A DNA stretch of 64,000 bases from Collinsella sp. (GTDB lineage: Bacteria; Actinomycetota; Coriobacteriia; Coriobacteriales; Coriobacteriaceae). Below, one piece after another: positions 25,240 to 32,738 of this stretch (position 1 is its first letter; every line of letters starts with the position of its first letter). The notes below the pieces were generated by a model. That model did not search any database. It was not told the DNA's origin and saw only the letters and a list, made by a program, of their open reading frames with translations. The DNA is taken from the NCBI GenBank assembly GCA_019424905.1, contig JAHYYP010000005.1, positions 1 to 64,000 of the forward strand. Reading direction: 5' to 3'. A program made the translations under genes and the position numbers.

Positions 25240-25295
25240 TTGCGTTATAGCTAGCTATATTATAGGAAGGTATAATATAGCTAGCTATAACGCAA
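25240..25295 (+). promoter_or_regulatory. Perfect 25-bp inverted repeat directly upstream of the ATPase gene
   Basis: Bases 25240-25264 are the exact reverse complement of 25271-25295, around a GGAAGG loop. Each arm contains TAGCTAGCTA, and the second contains TATAAT at 25271-25276, which would be an excellent -10 box. The RBS AAGGAAGG follows, 5 bp later. The geometry suggests an operator over the promoter, or a hairpin at the 5' end of the message. Confidence 0.7.
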
Positions 25296-25310
25296 AGGAA
25301 GGATGGCCCT

Positions 25311-26702
25311 ATGTTTATCGGAAGAACGGCGGAAATGTCCGAGCTCAATCGACTGTATGGCACGGGCTCCTTTGAGATGCCTGTGATTTACGGCCGCCGT
25401 CGCGTGGGCAAAACGCGTCTCATCACAGAATTCATCCAAGGCAAGAAGGCTATTTACTTTCAAGCTCGTCGTACCAATGCGGAGGCAAACCTGCATGGCT
25501 TTAGCCAAGCGATACTTGCAGGCTCGGTTGGTGCTGCAGGCGTGTCGTTTCGTAGTTTTGACGAAGCGTTCGATGCATTGGCCACCATGGCTCGCGCGGA
25601 ACGTTTGATTGTCGTGATTGACGAGTATCCCTATCTCGCCCAATCGAATCCCGAGATCAGCTCGTTGCTGCAAGACAAGATTGATCACCTGTACAAAGAG
25701 ACCAGGCTCATGCTGATCCTATGCGGCTCGTCTCTTTCGTTTATGGAGGAACAGGTGTTGGGCTACGAGAGCCCACTATACGGTAGACGTACGGCCCAGT
25801 TTAAGATCATGCCGCTCGATTTTACGACGACCCTCGGGTTGTGGCAGAGCATGGGTCGCGAAGACGCTGCAGTTTGCTATGGCATGACAGGTGGCATTCC
25901 TGCATATATCGAGAAAGTCGATCCTGCCGCATCGCTCAAGGACAACATCAAACGTCTTTTTCTTACTCCTACGGGCTATCTCTTTGAGGAGCCGAGTAAC
26001 CTGCTATTGCAAGAGTGCCGCAATCCCGAGCAATATGATGCGATCGTGCAAGCAATTGCTCAGGGGCGCTCGAAGATCTCGGAGATTGCGAGCTCTACGG
26101 GAATCCCTGCGAGCAACGTAAAGAGCTATGTGGATAAGCTGGCGTCGCTTGGGATTGTCGAGCGCGAGCTGCCCCTAAACGAGACGAGCAATAAGCGAGC
26201 CGTGTATCTGCTGAGCGACCAGATGTTTAGGTTCTGGTACAAGTTTGTTCCGCAGAACATCGGGCTGATTCAAAACGATATGGCCGAGATGGCGTATAAG
26301 CGCATTGAGCCGCACGTATCGGATTACATGGGCACGGTCTTTGAGCTTATATTCAGGCAATACGTGTACGAACTCGCACGCGCGGGCCAGCTCGATGTGG
26401 TTCCGGCAAGCGTCGGGCGCTGGTGGGGGACGGATAATCGCACGCATACGCAGGAAGAAATCGACTTGATTGTTGACGATGGCGAGGGCACTGCTCTGTT
26501 TGCGGAGTGCAAATGGCGCAATGAACCGGTGGGCGAAGACGTGCTGCAAAAGCTCGTGCACCGAAGCGAGCTCTTTAGGCGGCAGCATAAAAGCTACGTG
26601 ATCTTCTCGAAGCGTGGCTTTACGCAAGGATGTCAGGAAGCTGCGGCGAGCAGGGGAGATGCCAAGCTGATTTCGTTTGCCGAGATGTGCGAGCGGAGAT
26701 AA
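25311..26702 (+). CDS. Archaeal-type AAA/STAND ATPase with DUF234-like C-terminal nuclease fold
   Basis: The 463-residue protein starts MFIGRTAEMSELNRLY and carries the Walker A motif YGRRRVGKTRLI (about residues 27-38), Walker B VVIDEYPYLA (near 104) and the ILCGSSLSFM sensor strand (near 134). A winged-helix stretch follows (SEIASSTGIPASNVKSYVDK, near 265). The C-terminal part has EIDLIVDD then LFAECKW, a PD-(D/E)XK pattern as in DUF234. This family (Pfam ATPase_2 plus DUF234) is common in archaea and gut bacteria, often near mobile or defence genes; its role is unknown. It is flanked by arrays B and C and controlled by the striking inverted repeat upstream. Confidence 0.82.
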   Translation: MFIGRTAEMSELNRLYGTGSFEMPVIYGRRRVGKTRLITEFIQGKKAIYFQARRTNAEANLHGFSQAILAGSVGAAGVSFRSFDEAFDALATMARAERLIVVIDEYPYLAQSNPEISSLLQDKIDHLYKETRLMLILCGSSLSFMEEQVLGYESPLYGRRTAQFKIMPLDFTTTLGLWQSMGREDAAVCYGMTGGIPAYIEKVDPAASLKDNIKRLFLTPTGYLFEEPSNLLLQECRNPEQYDAIVQAIAQGRSKISEIASSTGIPASNVKSYVDKLASLGIVERELPLNETSNKRAVYLLSDQMFRFWYKFVPQNIGLIQNDMAEMAYKRIEPHVSDYMGTVFELIFRQYVYELARAGQLDVVPASVGRWWGTDNRTHTQEEIDLIVDDGEGTALFAECKWRNEPVGEDVLQKLVHRSELFRRQHKSYVIFSKRGFTQGCQEAAASRGDAKLISFAEMCERR

Positions 26703-26723
26703 CCAAGCGCGCTCTGATGTGAT

Positions 26724-27040
26724 GCTCGGAATGGGATGCGCTTTCCTTTTGCAACCCTTGGCGGAAAGCGTGTCCCAGATTTCGGCTTCAGAATGGGATG
26801 CCGTTTCCGGATCGGCCCTCAGGCGGAAACTACGACCCGGAATTTGGCTCCAAAACGGGATACGCTTTCCCGGTGGCATCTCTAGCGGAAACTGCATCCA
26901 GGAATGAGCTCTCGGAACGGGACACGCTTTCCCATCGGGGCTTCAAACGGAAACCGTGTTCCGGAATTGAGCCTCAGGGTGGGACGCATTTTCCGGTAGA
27001 GGCCTGGGACGGAAGGCGTGTCCCAGAATCCGGCTAATCC
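26724..27040. repeat. Array C of 48-nt palindromic units (four full units, two partial)
   Basis: A half unit at 26724-26746 is followed by full units at 26762-26809, 26824-26871, 26886-26933 and 26948-26995 and a decayed one from 27010. Spacers are each 14 nt (GATCGGCCCTCAGG, GGTGGCATCTCTAG, ATCGGGGCTTCAAA, GTAGAGGCCTGGGA). The period is 62 bp without exception among the full units. It begins 22 bp after the ATPase stop. Confidence 0.87.
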
Positions 27041-27094
27041 GATGGCCAGGTGGTTGAGCGAGCGGGCTCCGGGGCTCCATTACTGAAAATTCAT

Positions 27095-27123
27095 TTGTTA
27101 AACCTGGCAACCGTAGGTAGAAT
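27095..27123 (+). promoter_or_regulatory. Promoter of a probable small RNA
   Basis: TTGTTA at 27095-27100 and TAGAAT at 27118-27123 are separated by exactly 17 bp. No reading frame with an RBS follows within the next 90 bp; instead hairpins and a terminator do. Confidence 0.6.
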
Positions 27124-27129
27124 AAAGTC

Positions 27130-27215
27130 GACGGCAGCCCAAGGGTGATAGCTGGGCAGCGCCGTTACTTAGTTCAAGGGGTCAATGCCTTAACGGCGTC
27201 GACCCCTCTTCTTTT
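27130..27215 (+). ncRNA. Candidate small RNA opposite a small basic reading frame
   Basis: From the promoter above a transcript of about 85 nt would fold a first hairpin (CCCA with TGGG inside GGC/GCC, 27134-27164) and end at AGGGGTC 27177-27183 paired with GACCCCT 27201-27207, then CTTCTTTT. Its 3' end overlaps, in antisense, the end of a minus-strand frame at 27190-27285. This is the layout of convergent type I toxin-antitoxin pairs, but the match is structural only. Confidence 0.4.
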
Positions 27216-27285
27216 GCTTCGTACGCTGCTTAAGTGCCTCGGAAAGTTCGATAAGCGCCGTGAAGAGCGAGACCAAAGCAACCAA
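27190..27285 (-). CDS. Candidate small amphipathic/basic protein, possibly toxin-like
   Basis: Reading from a TTG at 27285, 31 residues are coded: a hydrophobic-amphipathic half (VALVSLFTALIELSEALK) and a strongly basic tail (KQKKRGRRR). The frame is open upstream for about 15 more residues (with SELEELL) but has no ATG or GTG. The pattern of a short hydrophobic helix plus basic end is that of type I toxins, and a small RNA is predicted on the other strand. No family is recognised, and the start is uncertain. Confidence 0.3.
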   Translation of the reverse strand: MVALVSLFTALIELSEALKQRTKQKKRGRRR

Positions 27286-27303
27286 GAGCTCTTCGAGCTC
27301 TGA

Positions 27304-27352
27304 TGGGCCCGGGATGACCGCTGATTCAAGTCACCGGGCCTAAATCTTTTTC
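27304..27352. terminator. Hairpin with GGCCCGG arms
   Basis: GGCCCGG near 27306-27312 pairs with CCGGGCC near 27334-27340, with GATGAC/GTCAC continuing the stem, and TAAATCTTTTTC follows on the plus strand. It could end plus-strand transcripts or shape the leader of the small minus-strand frame. The rest of the gap to 27513 shows no gene. Confidence 0.5.
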
Positions 27353-27513
27353 ATGCATTTGAATAGAGCGGGCGATTCTCTTGGGGCCGTCTGCATGGCG
27401 TGCGACCAGCGCATGGTATTGCGCCCCGCTTTCATGTCCGCACGAGCGCCTATCCTTACGGCAATGTAGCCGCTTATGTAACGAGCGGCATTTGACGGAG
27501 AGAGGCCATAACC

Positions 27514-28203
27514 GTGTCAGCTGAAAAGACGCCGTGCATCTCGGCTATCGATACGACGAACTTTGCGCGCCAGATTGTGCTGGACTTTGAGTTTGCGCTG
27601 GTGCCAAAGCAGCGCCAGCGACGTGGACTGCGCAATGAGATTATCGAGGTCGGCGCCGTCAAGCTCGATTACCACGGTAACGTTATGGGCGAGTTCTCGC
27701 AGTTTGTGCAGACAGAATTTACCGAAGGCGTTGCGGTCCCCGTCCGCGAGCTTACGGGGATATCGGCCGTGGACACCGCGATGGCCGATCCGCTCTATGT
27801 GGTGATCAAAAGGCTCAGCGATTGGATTGGTCGCTACTCCGCCCAGGTGGTCTGCTGGAGCGGGGCGGATCGTCGACAGCTTTTGACCGAGTGCCAGGCA
27901 AAGCATATTGACCTTGCTGCATTTCCTACGGACTGGGCCGACCTGCAGGCGTTTTACACCTCGATCATGGATGTGGGCAGCCACGGGCGCGTCTCTTTGA
28001 GTGACGCGGCAACGTGTTTTGGTTTTAACGCAAGCTTTATGCCGGTGAGCTTGTGTTCAATGCCACTTGTCGAGGCTGAGTGCAGGTCGGCGACTTGCTC
28101 GATGCCTGAGTTGCCCTTCGATCAGTTCTTGTCGAGCTCCTTTGGGCGGGAGAGGCAGCGATCTAGATATCCGCTCTTGGCATATGAGACAAGAAGCCCG
28201 TAA
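27514..28203 (+). CDS. DnaQ-like 3'-5' exonuclease domain protein
   Basis: The 229-residue protein shows the DEDD exonuclease pattern: IVLDFEFA (Asp and Glu of ExoI, about residues 22-29), a conserved NEIIEVGAVKLD strand, VCWSGADRRQLL (ExoII Asp, near 113) and HGRVSLSDAATCFG (ExoIII region, near 160, with His and Asp in place). It begins with GTG after GGAGAGAGG. The last 50 residues are Cys/Ser-rich and unlike the family. Proteins of this kind act on DNA or RNA ends; in this neighbourhood a role in defence or repair is possible but not shown. Confidence 0.75.
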   Translation: MSAEKTPCISAIDTTNFARQIVLDFEFALVPKQRQRRGLRNEIIEVGAVKLDYHGNVMGEFSQFVQTEFTEGVAVPVRELTGISAVDTAMADPLYVVIKRLSDWIGRYSAQVVCWSGADRRQLLTECQAKHIDLAAFPTDWADLQAFYTSIMDVGSHGRVSLSDAATCFGFNASFMPVSLCSMPLVEAECRSATCSMPELPFDQFLSSSFGRERQRSRYPLLAYETRSP

Positions 28204-28213
28204 GACTGTGGCA

Positions 28214-28251
28214 ATGTCAAAAGGCATACACAAGTGTCAGTCTTTTGACAT
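28214..28251. repeat. Inverted repeat in the gap after the exonuclease gene
   Basis: ATGTCAAAAG at 28214-28223 is mirrored by CTTTTGACAT at 28242-28251. A terminator is possible, although few T follow. The remaining gap to the GmrSD-like gene includes TAGAATCTAACGATATGAG, with a -10-like TAGAAT at 28322-28327. Confidence 0.5.
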
Positions 28252-28442
28252 CGTATGATTTTGGGGAGTGGCGTGCAGCGATCGCGCGCCACCATGACGG
28301 CGTAAGTGTTTGCTTTCGTTGTAGAATCTAACGATATGAGCATCCCGGTTGCTCCAGTGCTTCGATGCTCTGGTCTTTAGCGCCTTTCGTTCAGTGGAGG
28401 ACTGACCGCAAGCGGCGTAAACAAGAAAGGGGACAATCGCAA

Positions 28443-30566
28443 ATGAAAGCAACCGAGGCAAATCTACTCGACCTTATGGGCGTGGCGAAGATGCAGTTCG
28501 TCATTCCCGTGTACCAGCGAGTTTACTCGTGGAGTGTAAAAGAGTGCGAGGTGCTTTGGGATGACGTCATGCGAGCGGGTCGTGATGGCGTATCGCACTT
28601 CGTGGGGTCAATGCTTTATATCCCCGAGTCCGAGAGCTCTGCCACGAGCATTTCGCGCGTGCTTCTGATTGACGGACAGCAGCGCATGACGACGTTTTCG
28701 TTGATGATTGCAGCTTTGGCTGACTATTTGGAGAGCAACCCCGACAAGGCTGGCTTCCTTGGCGACCTCAAAATCTCGGCGCTGAGGAAAAATTACCTCT
28801 TTAACGATGACGACTACAACGGTCTGGCGCGCTACAAGCTGGTGCTTTCGCAGGACGATAAAGAGACGCTGTTCTCCATCGTGTCTGGGTCTCCCGCGCC
28901 AGATGAAAAATCGGATCGCATTGTCGAGAACCATGCGTTCTTCCATGAAAAGATGCACGGGAAATCATTCGACCCTGCAAGGCTTTGGGCGGGGCTAAAC
29001 CGCGTGCAGGTCATCGACACTAAGCTCACCGCTGGCGTTGATAATGCCCAGCTCATATTTGAGTCCATGAACTCCAAGGGCAAGCCGCTCACGCCCATTG
29101 ACCTCATCCGTAACTACGTTCTAATGTCGCTTCCCAACGACGAACAGACCAAGCTTTATGAGGGTTATTGGCATCCACTCGAGTGCTTGTTCGGAAAAGG
29201 CGGCGAGGACGAGTTCAATGCATTTATCTGGTACTGGCTGTGGCTTAAAGTTCCCAATAGGATGCCGAAGGAGAACGAGGCCTACTACGAGTTTAAGCGC
29301 TATTTCGCCGACGACTACGATGGTGACACCGAGGGTCTGCTTAAGGAGCTGCGTGGGTATGCGCATAGATACGCCAGTCTGTTCCTTGGTAAGGAGAAGG
29401 ACGACGGACTACGCCGAGTGTTCGGCAGAATCGTAAGCCTCGACGTGAAGCAGATAAGGCCCCTCTTAATGTTGCTTTACTCGGTTTACGAGGGGAATGG
29501 GCTAGACCGCAATGCGTTTCTGCGTATCTGCGAGACTATCGAGTCGTTCCTGTTCAGGCGGGCGGTTTGCGGCAGGCTTACCACGGGCCTAAATAATTTC
29601 TTTGCCGGCATGTATCGCAATCTCGAGCAGCAGGACGATATAGAGGAGTACGTTACGGCGATGCTCCTTATCCACAGCAGCGGTATGACTGCGTACTTCC
29701 CGACAGACGAGCATTTTGTCGAGGAGTTTAAGACGCGTGACTGCTACAACCGTTTCTCCAAAAAGCGCTATTACCTGGAGCGCATGGAGAACTGGCACCG
29801 CCCGAAGGAGCCCATTTCGGCCGGCGATTACCAGATCGAGCACATCATGCCCCAGACGATCGATGATGAGCACGGCTGGAAGGAATCGCTTGGCGAGAAC
29901 TGGGAAGACGTCCACGACAGGCTGTGCAACAACTTGGGAAATCTTACGCTGACGGGCTACAACCAGGAGTACTCAAACCGGTCGTTCTCGGACAAGCTCA
30001 ATCTGCCTGACGTCGGATTTAAGTGCAGCCCGCTCTACCTAAACAAATCGATTGTCTCGCATGAAAAATGGGGTGAGGAAGAGATTGGGCAGCGCGCGGA
30101 CGAGCTGGCGAAAGAAGCGTGCGAGATATGGAAGTATCCCGACCTTCCGGCAGACGTCGTCGACAAGTACCGTCCTTCTCGTGGGGAGTCTGACGAGGCT
30201 CCTGTCTGGACTCTGCAGGAGAACCACCCCACCTTTGCCGAAGGTGGGCTCAACCAGAAGCTTTTCGATGAGGTGCGCGAGTCCGTTCTGAGTGGTAACC
30301 CTTCGTGGGAGTCCTACATAGCTAAGTACTATGTAGGCTTCAGGTCGGGCAAGCGAAAACTGCATGCCGTGCTAGAAGGCAGGACCAGCAACGGTGGTTG
30401 GATTGCCGTTGGCTTGGCAAAGAGTGTGGATGATCTAACGGATCCAGAGGACATGTGCCAGGACAAGCGTACGCAGGGTGGATTTGGCCCGGGCTTGCCC
30501 ACTTACGTTGCGCTTCGAAATGCCGATGACATTCCTGCGGTGCTCGATCTCATAAAGCAGTGCTAG
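28443..30566 (+). CDS. GmrSD-type (DUF262-DUF1524) restriction-like protein with a DUF5655-like tail
   Basis: The 707-residue protein has the DUF262 signatures FVIPVYQRVYSW (about residues 21-32), LIDGQQRMTT (near 77) and FESMNSKGKPLTPIDLIRNY (near 206), followed by the DUF1524 His-Asn nuclease motif IEHIMPQ (near 466) and LGNLTLTGYN (near 500). The last 110 residues, ending VLDLIKQC, resemble DUF5655. Single-chain GmrSD proteins are type IV restriction enzymes that cut DNA with glucosylated hydroxymethylcytosine; many relatives act in phage defence. The ATG at 28443 follows AAAGGGGAC. It stands alone between terminators. No methylase is seen, as expected for type IV systems. Confidence 0.87.
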   Translation: MKATEANLLDLMGVAKMQFVIPVYQRVYSWSVKECEVLWDDVMRAGRDGVSHFVGSMLYIPESESSATSISRVLLIDGQQRMTTFSLMIAALADYLESNPDKAGFLGDLKISALRKNYLFNDDDYNGLARYKLVLSQDDKETLFSIVSGSPAPDEKSDRIVENHAFFHEKMHGKSFDPARLWAGLNRVQVIDTKLTAGVDNAQLIFESMNSKGKPLTPIDLIRNYVLMSLPNDEQTKLYEGYWHPLECLFGKGGEDEFNAFIWYWLWLKVPNRMPKENEAYYEFKRYFADDYDGDTEGLLKELRGYAHRYASLFLGKEKDDGLRRVFGRIVSLDVKQIRPLLMLLYSVYEGNGLDRNAFLRICETIESFLFRRAVCGRLTTGLNNFFAGMYRNLEQQDDIEEYVTAMLLIHSSGMTAYFPTDEHFVEEFKTRDCYNRFSKKRYYLERMENWHRPKEPISAGDYQIEHIMPQTIDDEHGWKESLGENWEDVHDRLCNNLGNLTLTGYNQEYSNRSFSDKLNLPDVGFKCSPLYLNKSIVSHEKWGEEEIGQRADELAKEACEIWKYPDLPADVVDKYRPSRGESDEAPVWTLQENHPTFAEGGLNQKLFDEVRESVLSGNPSWESYIAKYYVGFRSGKRKLHAVLEGRTSNGGWIAVGLAKSVDDLTDPEDMCQDKRTQGGFGPGLPTYVALRNADDIPAVLDLIKQC

Positions 30567-30572
30567 GTTGAA

Positions 30573-30599
30573 GGCCGGGAATCTAGTTCCCGGCCCTTG
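30573..30599 (+). terminator. Terminator after the GmrSD-like gene
   Basis: GGCCGGGA at 30573-30580 pairs with TCCCGGCC at 30588-30595 around a seven-base loop, followed by CTTG. The T-run is short, so efficiency may be modest. Confidence 0.6.
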
Positions 30600-30697
30600 C
30601 CAGCTCAAAATCGTCGATGGCCCATTCGCCCGTCTACGCCCCCCACAATCCCGCTAGTCGCTTGATTTGGTTTACGGCCCTCAGTTTTCGGCATCTG

Positions 30698-31684
30698 TTA
30701 CTCGTCGTCCCCGTCGTTGGGGTCGCCCTTGAGGGTGTTGATGTCCAGGTACTGGTTGTCGTCCTCTTTTTGCTGCGTTGCCGATTCGGACGCGGTGGGG
30801 CCGCGGAACAGCTGGAATCCCTCAAACGCAATGACGCCGAGCAGGGCAATGATAATGGCGATAAAGGCAACCTTGACTGCCTGCGGAAATTCCGAGAAAC
30901 GCAGCGCCTTTTCCTCGGCGTAATAATCGGCGAAGCGCTCTTCGCCCGTGCTTTTGGTATATGCCGGTGCGGGCGCGGCCTCCGGGTCATATTCCGGTGC
31001 AGGCGTGGCAGCGTACGGATCGTTGAGATAATCGCTCGATGCGGTGTCATAATCCTCGGTCTCGATGCGACCGGTGCCAGCATGGCCATCGGAATAATCG
31101 GAATATGTCGCACCGCCCTCATAGCCCGCGGCGCTCGTGTCGGCGGCAAAAAGCGGGTTAACTGGAACATCGAGCGCCGGCATGCCGGTAGAGGTCTCAT
31201 CCAGATCGGCTGCGGCCCAGGAATCGTAGGCAACCTGACGGGCAACGGGCTCATCGAGCCTTGCGACCGGAGGCTTGCGTGCCGCAGGAACAGGCAACTG
31301 CTGGGCGCTGTACATAACGGTGCTGTCGGCCGATTTGCCCTGCGTCGCTGCAGCGAGAAATGCCGCCGTCTCGGACGGGTCGCTTGCGGGGCGGGGAGCG
31401 GGCGTGGGCGCCGAAGTGGGTGCGGGCGTAGGCGCGGGCGTCGAAACAGGCGACTGCGCAGGAGTCGGCGCAGATGCGGTTTTAGGCGCAAGTGCGGGAT
31501 TGGGGCTTGACGGGCGAGCCCCGCCGCCCATGAGTTCGTCGGCGGTCCACGGGCGATCATCCATCACGTCGTCAAGGCTCAGCGAAAACAGGTCGTCTTC
31601 ACCCTCATCGAACATGCGGTGCACATGTCCACCAATTGCCGGAATCAATCCGCGACCGGTGCATGATGCCTTGCTCAACGCCAT
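30698..31684 (-). CDS. Pro/Ala-rich single-span membrane protein of unknown function
   Basis: The 328-residue protein has an acidic N-terminal stretch (MFDEGEDDLFSLSLDDVMDD), a long Ala/Pro/Thr-rich linker with repeated APTPAP (about residues 75-110), an acidic Tyr/Asp-rich middle, one transmembrane helix (VKVAFIAIIIALLGVIAFEG, near residue 275) and an acidic C-terminal tail of about 35 residues. No catalytic motif is seen. The topology predicts a large cytoplasmic part and a short outer tail. The ATG at 31684 is preferred because AAAGGA precedes it; a second ATG lies 29 codons in. The role is unknown; it is not obviously tied to purine metabolism. Confidence 0.7.
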   Translation of the reverse strand: MALSKASCTGRGLIPAIGGHVHRMFDEGEDDLFSLSLDDVMDDRPWTADELMGGGARPSSPNPALAPKTASAPTPAQSPVSTPAPTPAPTSAPTPAPRPASDPSETAAFLAAATQGKSADSTVMYSAQQLPVPAARKPPVARLDEPVARQVAYDSWAAADLDETSTGMPALDVPVNPLFAADTSAAGYEGGATYSDYSDGHAGTGRIETEDYDTASSDYLNDPYAATPAPEYDPEAAPAPAYTKSTGEERFADYYAEEKALRFSEFPQAVKVAFIAIIIALLGVIAFEGFQLFRGPTASESATQQKEDDNQYLDINTLKGDPNDGDDE

Positions 31685-31807
31685 TCTGTTCCATCCTTTC
31701 GAAATACTAATGACATCGATTATATGGAACTTCCCAAGCTGCTCGGTCTTGGATTCGTGCTTTCCAGAACTCGCGCCCAAAAGGGGAGGGGCAATCCAGG
31801 CGAGTGC

Positions 31808-32461
31808 CTACTTGTCGCCGGCCGCCGCCTTGGCCTCATTGAGGTAGCTATAGAAGCTGTACTTGGAGATGCCAAAGAACTCGCAGGCGCGCTCGCTCGA
31901 CTTGGAAATGAGGAAGGCACCGCGACGGTCGAGGTAGCCAATGGCACGAATGCGCTCGTCTTTGGTCATGAGTGCCGCGGGCTTGCCCACAAACTGCTCG
32001 CACTCGTGCAGCAGGTCCTCGAGCAGGTCGCCGATGTTCTTGGTAATGGGCTCGGGCTCGGTATAGCCCGTGCCGCCGGTGCCGGTGAAAGCGTCGAGCG
32101 AGCGCTCAAAAGCCTTCATAAGCGTAATGTCAAAGTTGATGCCCAAAATGCCGACGGGCTTGCCTTCGTCGTTGCGGATAAAGATGGTCGAGGACTTGAG
32201 CAGCTTGCCATCGGTGGTTTTAGTGAGGTACGGCTCGCGGTCGTGTACGTCGGTGCTGCCCTCGTGCATGGACTCAAACACGATATGGCTGGGGCCGTCA
32301 CCCAGTTTGCGCCCGCTGACGTGGCCGTTTTCGATCACTACGATGGAGTGGTCCACGTCCTCGGTCTCCAGATCGTGGACGACGACTTCGCAGTTGGGGC
32401 CAAATTGGAGCGCCAGGCCGTGTGCGAGGCGCTTGTAAAACTCAATCTGTGCGGGGGTCAT
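31808..32461 (-). CDS. YheO/DauR-like regulator (second paralogue)
   Basis: The 217-residue protein pairs a PAS-like YheO domain (CEVVVHDLETEDVDHSIVVI, SGRKLGDGPSHIVF, TIFIRNDEGKPVGILGIN) with a C-terminal helix-turn-helix (ACEFFGISKYSFYSYLNEA). It starts at an ATG after AGGAAGG. It is divergent from ygeX with strong dyads in between, so it is the best candidate regulator of the ygeX-ygeY-ygeW run. It shares architecture with the regulator at 12915-13571 but differs through most of its length, so it is not a recent duplicate. Confidence 0.8.
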   Translation of the reverse strand: MTPAQIEFYKRLAHGLALQFGPNCEVVVHDLETEDVDHSIVVIENGHVSGRKLGDGPSHIVFESMHEGSTDVHDREPYLTKTTDGKLLKSSTIFIRNDEGKPVGILGINFDITLMKAFERSLDAFTGTGGTGYTEPEPITKNIGDLLEDLLHECEQFVGKPAALMTKDERIRAIGYLDRRGAFLISKSSERACEFFGISKYSFYSYLNEAKAAAGDK

Positions 32462-32738
32462 GGGTGCCTTCCTAAAAATTAGTTTGGGCACACTTTGCCA
32501 TAAACCACATCTGTTCGCAAACAAATCCATCAACAAGGCAATTCATGACCGTTCGGCGGCGAAAAAGTACCGATTACGGCAACAAACAATTTGTTAGGTT
32601 TGCCAATCAAAAAGTGTGATAGAACAGTGCTAACAAACTTTTTGTTTGGCATCCACATAAAAGTTCAGTCGCATGAATGGGAATGGGCTGAAACGCGTAT
32701 GCGGGGGCCGGCAAGAGAGGACTTAAGGAGTTCACCGT
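32462..32738. promoter_or_regulatory. Divergent control region upstream of ygeX with operator-like dyads
   Basis: The dyad AACAAA-CAA-TTTGTT lies at 32581-32595. A longer one follows: TGCCAATCAAAAAG at 32601-32614 mirrored, with one mismatch, by CTTTTTGTTTGGCA at 32638-32651. Between its arms TGTGATAGAAC and TGCTAACAAAC could include promoter boxes, but no 17-bp pair is clear. The AT-rich block contrasts with the GC-rich genes around it. Confidence 0.55.

Noticed and set aside
23418..27040. The palindromic arrays as CRISPR
   Set aside because: Spacers of 13-14 nt are too short, repeats vary at many positions and no cas gene is present.
30617..31510. Plus-strand frame opposite the Pro/Ala-rich membrane protein
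   Set aside because: The minus-strand frame has a ribosome binding site, a membrane helix and normal composition; the plus frame is rich in Gly/Arg and has no start signal.
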